59,077 bases of DNA from JBCCGI01 sp039029355. GTDB taxonomy: Bacteria; Planctomycetota; UBA1135; GCA-002686595. Location of the stretch: assembly GCA_039029355.1 (NCBI GenBank), contig JBCCGI010000054.1, positions 1-59,077 of the forward strand. The letters run 5' to 3'. Shown here one piece after another: positions 17,282 to 25,557 of this stretch. Made by a program: the position numbers and the translations under genes. A model generated the notes under the pieces. That model did not search any database. It was not told the origin of the DNA and saw only the letters and a list, made by a program, of their open reading frames with translations. Position 1 is the first letter of the stretch, and each line of letters starts with the position of its first letter.

Positions 17282-17953
17282 CTAGTCGTCGCTTTGCACC
17301 TTGACCGGCCGGAACTGGTGGATCCAGTTCGCGAGCGGCGCCGCGCTCCGCGACTGCACCCAGACCTTCCCGCGCCCCGAGAAGCGCAGCAGGATCTGGT
17401 CGCTGAAGAGGAACGAGCGGATCTTGCGCGCCTTGGTCAGGCGGTAGTCGAGGTGCGGCTCCCAGGCGACCGCGTAACCGTTGTCGACGGTGTACTGGCC
17501 GTCGACGTCGACCTCCTGGATCTCGCCGTAGGCGTTGAAGAAGAGCGTCCCGGAGCCCGAGCAGCGCAGCACGAAGAGCCCCTCGTTGAAGAAGCCGCGC
17601 AGGCCGCCGAACTTCGCGTCGCACTTCACGCCCTCGGTCGAGGCGAGGAAGGCGCCCTTCTCGAGGTACAGCTCGCCGTCCAGCGGCATCGCGACCACGT
17701 CGCCGGCCGAGCCCGGCGCCAGCGTGATCGAGCCGGGTCCGCCCTCGGCCTCGTAGGTGTTCTGGAAGAAGCTCTCGCCGGTGAGGAGCTTGCGCTTCAG
17801 GCCGGACAGGACCCCGCCGCGCGTGCTGGTCTGCGCGCGCACGTTGGTGTCCATCCAGGCCATGGCCTTCGATTCGGTGACCAGCTTATCGCCCGGCGTC
17901 AGGTCGACGCGCAGCATGCTGTAGCTGGGGCGGGCAACGATCTCATAGTCCAT
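17282..17953 (-). CDS. AIM24-family protein, third of three tandem paralogues
   Basis: A 223-residue AIM24/TIGR00266-type protein. It shares with its two upstream neighbours the opening ...DLTPGDKLVTESKAMAWMD, the middle GESFFQNTYEAEGGPGSITL, and the late GYAVAWEPHLDYRLTK and RGKVWVQSR blocks. The fold is a tryptophan-RNA-binding-attenuator-like double beta-sandwich. There is no signal peptide or membrane segment. Yeast Aim24 stabilises a mitochondrial inner-membrane complex; the bacterial role is unknown. The ATG at 17953 lies two bases after the previous stop, so the three genes form one transcript. This copy's N-terminus is the most divergent, which suggests specialisation rather than recent duplication. 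Confidence 0.88.
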   Translation of the reverse strand: MDYEIVARPSYSMLRVDLTPGDKLVTESKAMAWMDTNVRAQTSTRGGVLSGLKRKLLTGESFFQNTYEAEGGPGSITLAPGSAGDVVAMPLDGELYLEKGAFLASTEGVKCDAKFGGLRGFFNEGLFVLRCSGSGTLFFNAYGEIQEVDVDGQYTVDNGYAVAWEPHLDYRLTKARKIRSFLFSDQILLRFSGRGKVWVQSRSAAPLANWIHQFRPVKVQSDD

Positions 17954-17955
17954 GC

Positions 17956-18645
17956 TTAGCCCTCGCGCGGCGGGAGGTTCTGGCCCAGCGCCTTGCCGAA
18001 CTCGTTCGGGTTGTGCGACTGGACGAAGATGCGGCCGCGACCGCGGAAGTTCATCACCACGCCCTCGCCGCCGAGGAACGAGCGCAGCCAGGATCCGCCG
18101 GCCTTGCTGATCGAGTACTCCAGGCGGTCCTCGAAGGCCACCACGTGACCGGTGTCGACCGTCAGCTCGCCGTCGACGTCGATCGGGTGCACCGCGCCAA
18201 AGGCGTTGACGAGCAGCGTTCCGCTCCCGCCGACGCGCAGGAAGAAGATCGACTCGCCGGTGAAGAGGCCCTTCAGCCCCTGGAACTTGGTCTCGACCTC
18301 GAGCGTCGAGTCCGAGCCCAGGTAGCTGCCGCCGGAGCAGTACCAAGCGGCCGAGCCGTCGAGCTCGATCGAGCGCACCTCGCCCTGGAGCGTCGGCGCC
18401 AGCCCAACCTCCCCCGCCGCCCCGTCGGTGACGCGGTAGGTGGAGAAGAAGAAGTTCTCGGCGGCGATGAGCCGCTTGAGGCCGCCCAAAATGCCGCCCT
18501 TGCCGCGCGACTTGGTCGTCACGTCGATGTCGACGTTGGACGAGGCGCGGTACATCGCGCCGGACTCCGACACGAACTCGTCGCCGGGATCGAGGTGGAC
18601 CAGGGCCGATCCAAAGGCCCCCTTGGACAGGATGTCGATTCGCAT
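17956..18645 (-). CDS. AIM24-family protein, second of three tandem paralogues
   Basis: A 229-residue paralogue with the same block order: LDPGDEFVSESGAMYRASSN, then GLKRLIAAENFFFSTYRV, then DTGHVVAFEDRLEYSISKAG, and GRGRIFVQSHNPNEFGKAL at the end. The C-terminal HNPNEF and NLPPREG tail sets it apart from the other two. It starts with an ATG four bases after the first paralogue's stop (18650) and ends two bases before the third. A heteromeric complex of the three products would explain why they stay together; this is inference. Confidence 0.88.
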   Translation of the reverse strand: MRIDILSKGAFGSALVHLDPGDEFVSESGAMYRASSNVDIDVTTKSRGKGGILGGLKRLIAAENFFFSTYRVTDGAAGEVGLAPTLQGEVRSIELDGSAAWYCSGGSYLGSDSTLEVETKFQGLKGLFTGESIFFLRVGGSGTLLVNAFGAVHPIDVDGELTVDTGHVVAFEDRLEYSISKAGGSWLRSFLGGEGVVMNFRGRGRIFVQSHNPNEFGKALGQNLPPREG

Positions 18646-18649
18646 GGTG

Positions 18650-19309
18650 CTACCTCAGGAGATACGGAACGAGCCAGCCCGCGGTGTTGCCGAGCGTGCG
18701 CGACTGCAGCCAGATGCGCCCCTCGCCGCGGAACTTCATGACCAGGCCCTCGCCCGACAGCAGGGTCGACTTGAGCCCGCCCATGCCGCCGATGGAGTAC
18801 TCGAGCGACGGCTCCCAGGCGACCACGTGGCCGGTGTCGACCGTGAGCCCGCCCTGCACCTGCTGCTCGATGACCGCGCCGTAGGCGTTCAGGAACAGGT
18901 CGCCCCGACCCTCGGCCTTGATCAGAAAGGCGCCCTCGCCGGAGAAGAAGCTCCGGAGGCCGCCAAAGCGCGTGCGCAGGTCCACGCCCTCGCTGCAGGC
19001 GAGGAAGCAGCCGCCGGTCATCAGCACGGTCCCGCCGTCGAGCCGGTGGTGCAGCACCGTCCCGGGCAGCGCGGGCGAGAAGGCGATCTCGCCTCCGCCG
19101 GAGGACTGGTACTCGGCCAGGAAGAAGGACTCGCCGCCGAGGAACTTGCGTGCCATGGCGCGCGTCATGCCGCCCATCAGCCGCGCGCGGAGCTCCATGC
19201 CGGTGTCCATCCGGCTCATCGCCCCGCTCTCGGAATAGACCTTCTCTCCCGGATCCAGCTGGACCAGAACCTGCCCGTAGTCGGGGTTGCCCTGGAGCTC
19301 GAACTTCAT
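18650..19309 (-). CDS. AIM24-family protein, first of three tandem paralogues
   Basis: A 219-residue paralogue heading the operon. Blocks match the other two: LDPGEKVYSESGAMSRMDTG, ARKFLGGESFFLAEYQSSGG, DTGHVVAWEPSLEYSIGGMG and FRGEGRIWLQSRTLGNTAGW. The ATG at 19309 has a good Shine-Dalgarno (GGAGGAG, eight bases upstream). GCTAACGT at 19335-19342 fits the local -10 pattern, giving a leader of about 19 bases. The Gly-rich turn between residues about 125 and 150 and the alternating hydrophobic strands fit the AIM24 beta-sandwich. There is no export signal. Confidence 0.88.
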   Translation of the reverse strand: MKFELQGNPDYGQVLVQLDPGEKVYSESGAMSRMDTGMELRARLMGGMTRAMARKFLGGESFFLAEYQSSGGGEIAFSPALPGTVLHHRLDGGTVLMTGGCFLACSEGVDLRTRFGGLRSFFSGEGAFLIKAEGRGDLFLNAYGAVIEQQVQGGLTVDTGHVVAWEPSLEYSIGGMGGLKSTLLSGEGLVMKFRGEGRIWLQSRTLGNTAGWLVPYLLR

Positions 19310-19334
19310 GCGTCTCCTCCTTGGATGCGCGAGA

Positions 19335-19342
19335 ACGTTAGC
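19335..19342 (-). promoter_or_regulatory. GCTAACGT -10 element of the AIM24 operon
   Basis: On the minus strand GCTAACGT lies 25 bases before the ATG at 19309, with a consensus Shine-Dalgarno between them. No -35 box was seen. Confidence 0.5.
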
Positions 19343-19457
19343 CCCGCCCCGTGGCGGCCGCAAGCGCGGGGAGTGGTGCGCCGGCCGCTGATGGGTGCGG
19401 TCGATCGGTTCGGTTCGGCCTGCATGCCGGCGAGCTACGGGCCCGCCCCGCCGCCAT

Positions 19458-20000
19458 TCACGCTTCTTGCGATCCGAACCGCGCGGGCAGCGGATGCTGC
19501 TCGTCCTCGTACTGAGTGGTGAAGGACGCCAGCAGCCAGCGCTCGCCCGCGCGCACCAGCTGGATGCTGTCGACGCCGCGGGTGCGGGCCGCGGCCTCGC
19601 CGGGCACGAAGCCCTCGAAGGTCACATACGCGTGCGCGATGGCCCCGTAGACATCGAGGCGCACGTGCGTGATGCGCTCGTGCAGCCCGGTCTCGGAGTA
19701 CGGCGGGCGGCGGACGTACGCGCGGAAGTCCGCCAGGAAGCGCGTCGCGTCCACCGCGCGCGGCGTGGCGCCCGGCGCGATGGGCGCCACGAAGGCGGCT
19801 CCCTCGGCGAACAGCGCGCGCATCGCGTCCCAGTCGGGCTCGCGCCCGGCGTCGAAGCAGAAGGCGCGGTAGAGCTCGACCAGGGCGTCTTCGGCGGCCG
19901 CGGCGGCCACCGGCACGGGGCCGGGGCCGGTCGCGCGACAGCCGCCGAGCGGGGCCAGGACCAGGGCGAGCGCGGCGAGGCGAAGCGTCGGGGCGGTCAT
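19458..20000 (-). CDS. NTF2/SnoaL-like lipoprotein
   Basis: A 180-residue lipoprotein: a signal peptide with lipobox LGGC (Cys near residue 21) is followed by an NTF2-like cone fold. Recognisable parts are the first helix EDALVELYRAFCFDAGREPD, the strand HVRLDVYGAIAHAYVTFEG and the closing SIQLVRAGERWLLASFTTQYEDE. Such domains are small ligand-binding cups or SnoaL/DUF4440-type enzymes; no catalytic Asp/His pair could be assigned with confidence. TAAGCT at 20008-20013 ends seven bases before the ATG, fitting a leaderless mRNA. The next gene on the same strand (20042-21181) ends 41 bases upstream and may share transcription. Confidence 0.78.
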   Translation of the reverse strand: MTAPTLRLAALALVLAPLGGCRATGPGPVPVAAAAAEDALVELYRAFCFDAGREPDWDAMRALFAEGAAFVAPIAPGATPRAVDATRFLADFRAYVRRPPYSETGLHERITHVRLDVYGAIAHAYVTFEGFVPGEAAARTRGVDSIQLVRAGERWLLASFTTQYEDEQHPLPARFGSQEA

Positions 20001-20041
20001 GCGAGCCAGCTTACGCGACGCCGCCGAGGCGGCGCGAGCGC

Positions 20042-21181
20042 TCAGGCCCGCCGGGGCGCGGCGCGCACGACCAGCAGAAAGACCAGCGCCGCAGCCGCCG
20101 CTCCGCCGAGCGCGAAGACCACCGGCCGCCGCAGGCCGGAGGGCTCGCCTTCGACCTCCTCGCCCGCATCCCCCGCGGTCACCCCATCCGCCGGCGACCC
20201 GCCGCTCACGCGCACCGGCAGCGCCACCGTCGCGGCGGAGCGGTACGTGCCCGGGGGCGTCGGGTCGAAGTAGAGCACCTCGATCGGCGGCACCCCGGCG
20301 GGCGCCGGCTCGGTGGCCGCCAGGTCGTAGACGAAGGTGCGGCCGTCCGCATCCGGGCGCTCGATGCGGCCCATCGGGTGCCAGCCCGCGAGCCCCTGCT
20401 CGCCGTGGAAGTCGGGCGGCCGCAGCGCCGCCAGGCCGCCCGACGCGCGCACGGTCAAGGTGAGCCTCAGGCTGTCCCCCACCGCCAGCTCGGTCGGCGC
20501 CGCGTCGGCCGCGAGCGTGAGCGACGTGGCCACCACGCCGGAGAACACGCCGGCTTCGGGCGGGGGCGGCAGCGGCTGCACGCGCAGCGCGACCTCGTCG
20601 CCCGACACCGCGGCGTCGTGGCGGTCCTCCGGCACGCGGCCGAGGAGCAGATCGTCGCGGAAGCGCGTCGCGAAGGCGAAGCGCAGCTCCGGCGCGGCCA
20701 GGCGCAGCTCGCCCGGCTCGCTCGCCAGCAGCTCGTGCCGCAGCTCGTAGACCGCATACGTGCGCCCGTCGTCGTCGAATCCCCCGAGCGCCGCGGCGGT
20801 GCGCACGCCGTCGTTGACCGCGAGCGTGGCGCGTCCCGCCTCCGCGCCGCCCGTCTCCGTCTCGACCTCGCCCGCGGGCGCCGCGCCCAGCCACTCGGCG
20901 CTCAGCTGCAGCGGCAGGTCGAGCCGCCGGTGGAAGGGCTGGATCAACCCCTCGCGCAGGAAGCGCTCGTCGACCTCGATGCGCAGGCGCAGCTCCACGC
21001 GCTCGCCGACGAAGCGCGTGGGCGGCCCGGCCTCGACCGCCAGCCGCAGGGCGTCCGAGGGCGGCTCCTGGAGCACCGGCACGGCCCCGGCGAGCGGCGC
21101 TGCCAGGAACGCCAGCGCGCCCCAGACCAGCGCCGGCCGCGGCCGACGGTTCACTTTGTGCGAAAGCTCGTGACGCTCCAC
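20042..21181 (-). CDS. BatD-like membrane-anchored protein
   Basis: A 379-residue exported protein: a signal peptide (PALVWGALAFLAAPLAGA), Ig-like BatD modules with the pattern ELAVGDSLRLTLTVRASGG, a Tyr-Phe-Asp-Pro strand (EVLYFDPTPPGTYRSAATV), and a C-terminal membrane helix near residues 350-372 ending in basic residues. BatD is a periplasmic partner of the MoxR/BatA/BatB system; that system lies 27 kb away at 48794-58482. The GTG at 21181 is chosen because TACTTT (21188-21193) ends six bases upstream. A GTG at 21154 would also leave a good signal peptide. The promoter overlaps that of the divergent 21205 gene. Confidence 0.75.
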   Translation of the reverse strand: MERHELSHKVNRRPRPALVWGALAFLAAPLAGAVPVLQEPPSDALRLAVEAGPPTRFVGERVELRLRIEVDERFLREGLIQPFHRRLDLPLQLSAEWLGAAPAGEVETETGGAEAGRATLAVNDGVRTAAALGGFDDDGRTYAVYELRHELLASEPGELRLAAPELRFAFATRFRDDLLLGRVPEDRHDAAVSGDEVALRVQPLPPPPEAGVFSGVVATSLTLAADAAPTELAVGDSLRLTLTVRASGGLAALRPPDFHGEQGLAGWHPMGRIERPDADGRTFVYDLAATEPAPAGVPPIEVLYFDPTPPGTYRSAATVALPVRVSGGSPADGVTAGDAGEEVEGEPSGLRRPVVFALGGAAAAALVFLLVVRAAPRRA

Positions 21182-21187
21182 GGCTCC

Positions 21188-21197
21188 AAAGTAGCTT
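21188..21197. promoter_or_regulatory. Bidirectional promoter with overlapping -10 elements
   Basis: AAAGTAGCTT contains TAGCTT on the plus strand (21192-21197, seven bases before ATG 21205) and TACTTT on the minus strand (21193 down to 21188, six bases before GTG 21181). The central TA is shared by both boxes. Only 23 bases separate the two start codons, so both mRNAs would be leaderless. Confidence 0.6.
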
Positions 21198-21204
21198 GGG
21201 GCCC

Positions 21205-23424
21205 ATGGGCCTCCTAACGCTGCTCCTCGCCTTCTCCCCCGCCGTTCCTCAGCAGACCGGCCCGCCGCCCGGCAGCCGCGAGGCGATGTGGCCGGCTCCG
21301 ACCGCCGAGGACTGGGCGCTCCCCTGCCTGATCCGCTGGGAGCGCACCTACGACGACGCCCTCGCCGTGTCCGCCGAGACCCAGCGCCCGATCCTGATCT
21401 GCGTCAACATGGACGGCGAGATCGCGAGCGAGCACTACGCCGGCATCCGCTACCGGCGCGAGGAGACCGCAGCGCTGTACCAGCCCTACGTCTGCGTCAT
21501 CGCGTCGGTCTACCGCCACACGCCGCGCGACCACGACGCCGAGGGCAACCGCGTTCCCTGCCCGCGCTTCGGCACGGTGACCTGCGGCGAACACATCGCG
21601 ATCGAGCCGGTGCTCCACCAGCGCTACTTCGAGGACACCCGCGTCGCGCCGCGCCACATCATGGTCGAGCTCGACAAGAGCGAGACGTACGACGTGTACT
21701 ACGCCTTCGACACCGCGTCCGTCTTCGAGACGATCAGGAAGGGCATCGCCGAGCGCGACGTCGAGCCGCGCGAGCTGCCGCGCGGCGACCGGCCGCTGGG
21801 CGAGCTCGTCGCCAGCCGCCACGTCGCCGACCGCGAGGCGGTCGAGACGCTGTACCGCACCGGCGACCGCGCGACGCGCACGCGGCTGCTGGAACGCGCG
21901 ATCGACCTCGGCGAGCACCCGCCCGACGACCTCCTGCGCATGGCGGTGTTCGGCTTCGACCTGGAGCTGAGCAAGCTCGCGCGCCAGGCGCTGGCGAGCT
22001 CGTCCTCGCCGGGCTCGGTCGACCTGATCAACGAAGCGCTGCGCGTGCCGATGGACGCGGCCGAGCGCGAGGCGCTGATCGCGGCGCTCGAGCGCATCGG
22101 CGAGAGCACGCCGCGCGCCAAGACCTTCGCGGTCGTCCATCGCGGCCTCTCGGCGGGCTCGGGCGCGGTCGACGTCGACGGATGGTCCGCGGCGCTCGAC
22201 GGCTCGGAGAGCGCCGCGCCGCCGCCGGAGTGGAGCGCGCTCGCGGCACAGATCGAGTACCGCGCCGACGCGACCGACGCGCGCCCGGACGACCCCGAGG
22301 CCCGGCTGCAGCTGGCGGAGTCGTGGCTGGCGCTCGCCGTCGACCCGGAGACCGCCGCAGCCCTCGGCGCGGACCAGGCCACCAGCCCGAAGTACGCGAC
22401 TCTCCTCTTCGAGGACGTGCGCCGCGCGGCGCGCGAGGCCGAGGAGCTCGGCGCATCCGGCTGGCGCGTCGACGCGGCGGTCGCGCTGTCGAGCTACTAC
22501 CTGGGCGAGTTCGGCCTGGCCCAGCGCCGCGCCGAGGCCGCCGTGCGGGCGCTGCCGGCCGGCGAGGAGAGCTGGAACGCGATGGCGGTCCTCGGGCTCT
22601 TCGCCCAGGGGCGCCGCAACGCGATCGCGCGCGCGGCGCGGGCCGGCGAGAGCTGGCCGCCGGAGTGGGTCACCGACGTGCACTCGGCCTACTCGGTGAT
22701 CGCGCGCCATCCGCTCGGCACCGACCTGCACGCGGTCGCGCACTACGACTTCCTCGCCGACGTGCGCGCGACCGGGCAGGCCGCGCGCGTGCTGACCGAC
22801 GGGCTCACGCGCTTCCCCGACTCGCAGCTGCTGCACGACCGGCTGCGCGCCAACGTGCTGCGCGAGCGCGGCGTCGACGCGCTCGAAGAGACCTACGAGG
22901 CGCTGCTCGCGCGCGAGGACGCCTCTCCCAACCTGGTCTGGTTCGCGGGCTACACCTCGCTCGTGGCGGCGGAGTTCCACCGCCGCGCCGCCACCCCCGC
23001 CAAGGCCGAGGCGGCCTACGGGCGCGGCATCGCGCACTTCGAGCGCTACATCGCGGCGCATCCCGAGCAGCGCGACTCGTCCGACCACTACGTCGCGCTG
23101 GCGCTCGCGGGGCAGGCGCGGGTGGCGCTCGAGGCCGGCGAGGCCGCTCGCGCGCTCGGCGGCGTGCTGGCGAGCTTCGACCGGCGCCCGCTCTCCGCCG
23201 CGAACCTCGACGGGCTCGGCATCAGCCCGGTCGGCACGGCCCAGATGCTGCGCGCGTCGCTCCTCGCGGAGGAGCGCACGGCCGAGGTCGAACAGCTCGA
23301 CGCCGCGCTCGAGCGCCTGCGCGCGCTCGACCCCGCACTGCTGGAGTTGCCCGCCTTCGAGCGCGGCGGACCACGCCCCCAGGGCGGCTGGCGCCGGGGT
23401 GGGGGCGGCCGCGACGGACGCTAG
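21205..23424 (+). CDS. Exported thioredoxin-fold protein with TPR region
   Basis: A 739-residue protein with a signal peptide (LLTLLLAFSPAVPQQ). Residues about 35-190 look like a thioredoxin-like domain (RPILICVNMDGEIASEHYAG, with VAPRHIMVELD where the cis-Pro loop would be). The usual CxxC is replaced by NMDGEIAS, so ordinary disulfide exchange is unlikely. Residues 200-720 are helical repeats of TPR type (for example LGEFGLAQRRAEAAVRALPA). The last 20 residues are Gly/Arg-rich. The ATG at 21205 is favoured over a TTG at 21196 because TAGCTT sits seven bases before it. It shares a promoter region with the BatD-like gene, hinting at a common envelope function. Confidence 0.8.
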   Translation: MGLLTLLLAFSPAVPQQTGPPPGSREAMWPAPTAEDWALPCLIRWERTYDDALAVSAETQRPILICVNMDGEIASEHYAGIRYRREETAALYQPYVCVIASVYRHTPRDHDAEGNRVPCPRFGTVTCGEHIAIEPVLHQRYFEDTRVAPRHIMVELDKSETYDVYYAFDTASVFETIRKGIAERDVEPRELPRGDRPLGELVASRHVADREAVETLYRTGDRATRTRLLERAIDLGEHPPDDLLRMAVFGFDLELSKLARQALASSSSPGSVDLINEALRVPMDAAEREALIAALERIGESTPRAKTFAVVHRGLSAGSGAVDVDGWSAALDGSESAAPPPEWSALAAQIEYRADATDARPDDPEARLQLAESWLALAVDPETAAALGADQATSPKYATLLFEDVRRAAREAEELGASGWRVDAAVALSSYYLGEFGLAQRRAEAAVRALPAGEESWNAMAVLGLFAQGRRNAIARAARAGESWPPEWVTDVHSAYSVIARHPLGTDLHAVAHYDFLADVRATGQAARVLTDGLTRFPDSQLLHDRLRANVLRERGVDALEETYEALLAREDASPNLVWFAGYTSLVAAEFHRRAATPAKAEAAYGRGIAHFERYIAAHPEQRDSSDHYVALALAGQARVALEAGEAARALGGVLASFDRRPLSAANLDGLGISPVGTAQMLRASLLAEERTAEVEQLDAALERLRALDPALLELPAFERGGPRPQGGWRRGGGGRDGR

Positions 23425-23441
23425 GCCGCCGCTCAGGCGGC
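23425..23441. terminator. Short hairpin between convergent genes
   Basis: GCCGCC (23425-23430) pairs with GGCGGC (23436-23441) around GCTCA. It begins at the base after the stop of the 21205 gene and overlaps the last codons of the gene ending at 23433. Confidence 0.45.
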
Positions 23442-24680
23442 GTCGGCGGAGCCGCTAGAGTCGACGGAGTCCAGGCGCTCGATGCACTCGGGCGCCGGCT
23501 CGGCGTCGTCGTCGTTCCCCGCGCGCAGCGCGAGGCGCGCGTCGCGGTACGCACCGAGGATGCGCCGGCCATAGTCAGCCCAGGAGTAGCCGCCGGCGAT
23601 GCGCGCCGCGGCCGAGACACCCATCGCCTCGCGGCGCCCGGCGTCGTCGTGCAGCGCGGCGAGCGCGTCCTTCAGCGCCCCGACCTCGCGCGCCGGCAGC
23701 AGCAGGCCCTGCACGCCGGGCTCGATCAGCTCGCCCGCGCCGCTCTCGGTCGTGGCGACCACCGGCAGCCCGCACGCCATCGCCTGGGGGATGACCATCG
23801 CCATCCCCTCCTCGAGCGAGGCCAGGCAGAAGAGCGACGCCCGGCGGTAGTGGCCCGGCAGCTCCCCCTGCGGCACCGCCCCATGGACGACCACGCCGCT
23901 GCCGGCGTAGCGCGCGAGGAAGGGCTCCATCTCGGGCGCGACGGCGCCGACGAGGTGAAGCTCGGCCCCGGGCAGGTTGAGCTCGGCGAAGGCCTGCAGC
24001 AGGTGGTGGCAGCCCTTGCGCACGCTGACGCTGCCGACGTGCAGGATGCGGAAGCCGTCGCCCGAGCCGGACTCGGGCCGGAAGCTCTCTAGCGACACGC
24101 CGTACGGCACCTGGATCAGCTTGTGGGCCGGGATGCCGCGCGCCTGGAAGGTGCTGCGCACGTAGGCCGTCGGCACGGCGATGCGGTCGGCCTCGGCGTA
24201 CTCCTCCAGCTCCTTGTCGACCGTGCGCGGATGCGAGAGGCGCCCGTCGATGCCCAGGCGCTCGTACTCATCCCGCAGGAGGTCGTTCTGGTGCAGGATG
24301 TGCGTGCTGCCGCGCTCGACGACGGTCAGCATCCCGAGCGCCTTCGCGCGCCGCAGCGCCGCGAGCGAGGAGCCGGACCACCCGACGAAGACGTCGGGCC
24401 CGGCGCGCAGGCGGCGCGCCACCCAGCGCTCGAAGGCCGCGCAGGCGAGGTGGCGGGCGTCGTAGCCCCCCGGGCGGTAGCGCTGGGTCAGGCGGTTGGC
24501 CAGCTCGAAGCTCGGCCGCCCCGAGACGCGCCCGCGCGGCACGCCGTAGCGCACGGCGTGGGAGGCCGGATAGGAGGTGTAGAGCCGCTCTAGCGCCTCG
24601 CGGCGGTGCAGCTCGTCGGCGAGATAGAAGGCGTGAAAGCGCCCCAGCACGGAGACGACGACGCGCAGGTCGGAAGCCAT
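23433..24680 (-). CDS. Glycosyltransferase, GT4-like (GT-B fold)
   Basis: A 415-residue enzyme with two Rossmann-like halves. The C-terminal half carries the sugar-nucleotide site: FRILHVGSVSVRKGCHHLLQ near residue 210, PQGELPGHYRRASLFCLASL near 280, then EEGMAMVIPQAMACGLPVVA and TTESGAGELIEPGVQGLLLP. The E-x7-E-like pattern and ACGLPVVATT are typical of GT4. There is no membrane helix. It probably transfers a sugar to a surface polysaccharide or lipid-linked acceptor; donor and acceptor are unknown. It starts three bases after the stop of the methyltransferase gene, so both are co-transcribed. The last 30 residues are acidic and extend beyond the fold. Confidence 0.88.
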   Translation of the reverse strand: MASDLRVVVSVLGRFHAFYLADELHRREALERLYTSYPASHAVRYGVPRGRVSGRPSFELANRLTQRYRPGGYDARHLACAAFERWVARRLRAGPDVFVGWSGSSLAALRRAKALGMLTVVERGSTHILHQNDLLRDEYERLGIDGRLSHPRTVDKELEEYAEADRIAVPTAYVRSTFQARGIPAHKLIQVPYGVSLESFRPESGSGDGFRILHVGSVSVRKGCHHLLQAFAELNLPGAELHLVGAVAPEMEPFLARYAGSGVVVHGAVPQGELPGHYRRASLFCLASLEEGMAMVIPQAMACGLPVVATTESGAGELIEPGVQGLLLPAREVGALKDALAALHDDAGRREAMGVSAAARIAGGYSWADYGRRILGAYRDARLALRAGNDDDAEPAPECIERLDSVDSSGSADAA

Positions 24681-24683
24681 CGG

Positions 24684-25397
24684 TCAGGCGCTCTTGGCAA
24701 CGGGAACGTGGGAGGACGCCGAAGCGCGCGGCCGCGCGACCGCGAGGAGGTCGGACCCGATCATCCCGAGCCGCGGCAGCCAGCGGTAGGCCTGCAGCCG
24801 GCCCAGCCCGAAGGCGGACTTCCAGGAGTGCACGTCGACGTCGAAGCCGTGCGCGCGCAGGAGCCGCGCGATCGAGACCTTGTCGTACGGGCGCACGTGG
24901 GTCGGGTCGCGGTAGAACTCGCGCAGCTGCTTGCGCCAGTCGGGCGTCACGAGGAACAGGCACCCGTCGGGCCGCAGCACGCGCGCGCACTCGCCGAGCA
25001 ACAGCGCCGGGTCGTGCAGGTGCTCGATCAGGTGCAGTGAGAGGATCGCGTCGACGCTCGCCGAGTCGAGCGGCAGCGGCTCGGTCGCCACGTCGCAGCA
25101 CAGCGCGCGCGCGCCGAGCTCGTCGCGGAAGCGCGCGAAGTTGAGCTCCTCGCGGTCGACCGCCACCAGGTCGGTCCACCCGGCGCGGCGCAGCGGGATC
25201 AGCCCGTGCCCCTGCCCGGCGCCGATGTCGACGACGGTCGCGTCGCGCCGCACGCCGGCCCGCGCGAGGAGCCACGGCACCATGTGCAGGTGGAACGGCC
25301 CGACGGCGTCGGCGTCGTAGCCCCCGGCCGCCATCTCGGCCAGGTAGCTCCCGGCTGCCCCGGGCCCCCGGGGCGCGCTCGTCTGGTGGTTGGTCAC
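24684..25397 (-). CDS. SAM-dependent class I methyltransferase
   Basis: A 237-residue class I methyltransferase. Motif I is VVDIGAGQGHGLIPLRRAG and motif II is the acidic end of LVAVDREELNFARFRDEL. DAILSLHLIEHLHDPALLLG and CARVLRPDGCLFLVTPDWRK are the motif III-IV region typical of the ubiE/methyltransf_11 branch. The start is uncertain: GTG 25397 is used; an ATG at about 25334 would shorten it by 21 residues and a TTG at 25457 would lengthen it by 20. Coupling to the glycosyltransferase suggests modification of a surface glycan or lipid. It is divergent from hrpB. Confidence 0.85.
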   Translation of the reverse strand: MTNHQTSAPRGPGAAGSYLAEMAAGGYDADAVGPFHLHMVPWLLARAGVRRDATVVDIGAGQGHGLIPLRRAGWTDLVAVDREELNFARFRDELGARALCCDVATEPLPLDSASVDAILSLHLIEHLHDPALLLGECARVLRPDGCLFLVTPDWRKQLREFYRDPTHVRPYDKVSIARLLRAHGFDVDVHSWKSAFGLGRLQAYRWLPRLGMIGSDLLAVARPRASASSHVPVAKSA

Positions 25398-25542
25398 GTG
25401 GAAAGGAGCCCTGGAGAACGGCCCCGCGTCCCTCCTTTCGAGGCTCCTCCGCCACAACTTGAGCGATCTGCGGCGGTTCGCAGCGGCCGGGCGGCGCAGG
25501 CACTCGGGCGGCAGCCCGGGCAGGTATCACGCCCGTGCCGGT

Positions 25543-25550
25543 GCTAACTT
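25543..25550 (+). promoter_or_regulatory. GCTAACTT -10 element of hrpB, leaderless arrangement
   Basis: TAACTT (25545-25550), preceded by GC, ends seven bases before the ATG at 25558. The intervening CTTTCCC is not a Shine-Dalgarno. Confidence 0.6.
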
Positions 25551-25557
25551 CTTTCCC

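Noticed and set aside
25398..25457. TTG at 25457 as the methyltransferase start
   Set aside because: It adds 20 basic residues with no counterpart in class I methyltransferases. An AAGGAGG near 25430 has no in-frame start at proper spacing.
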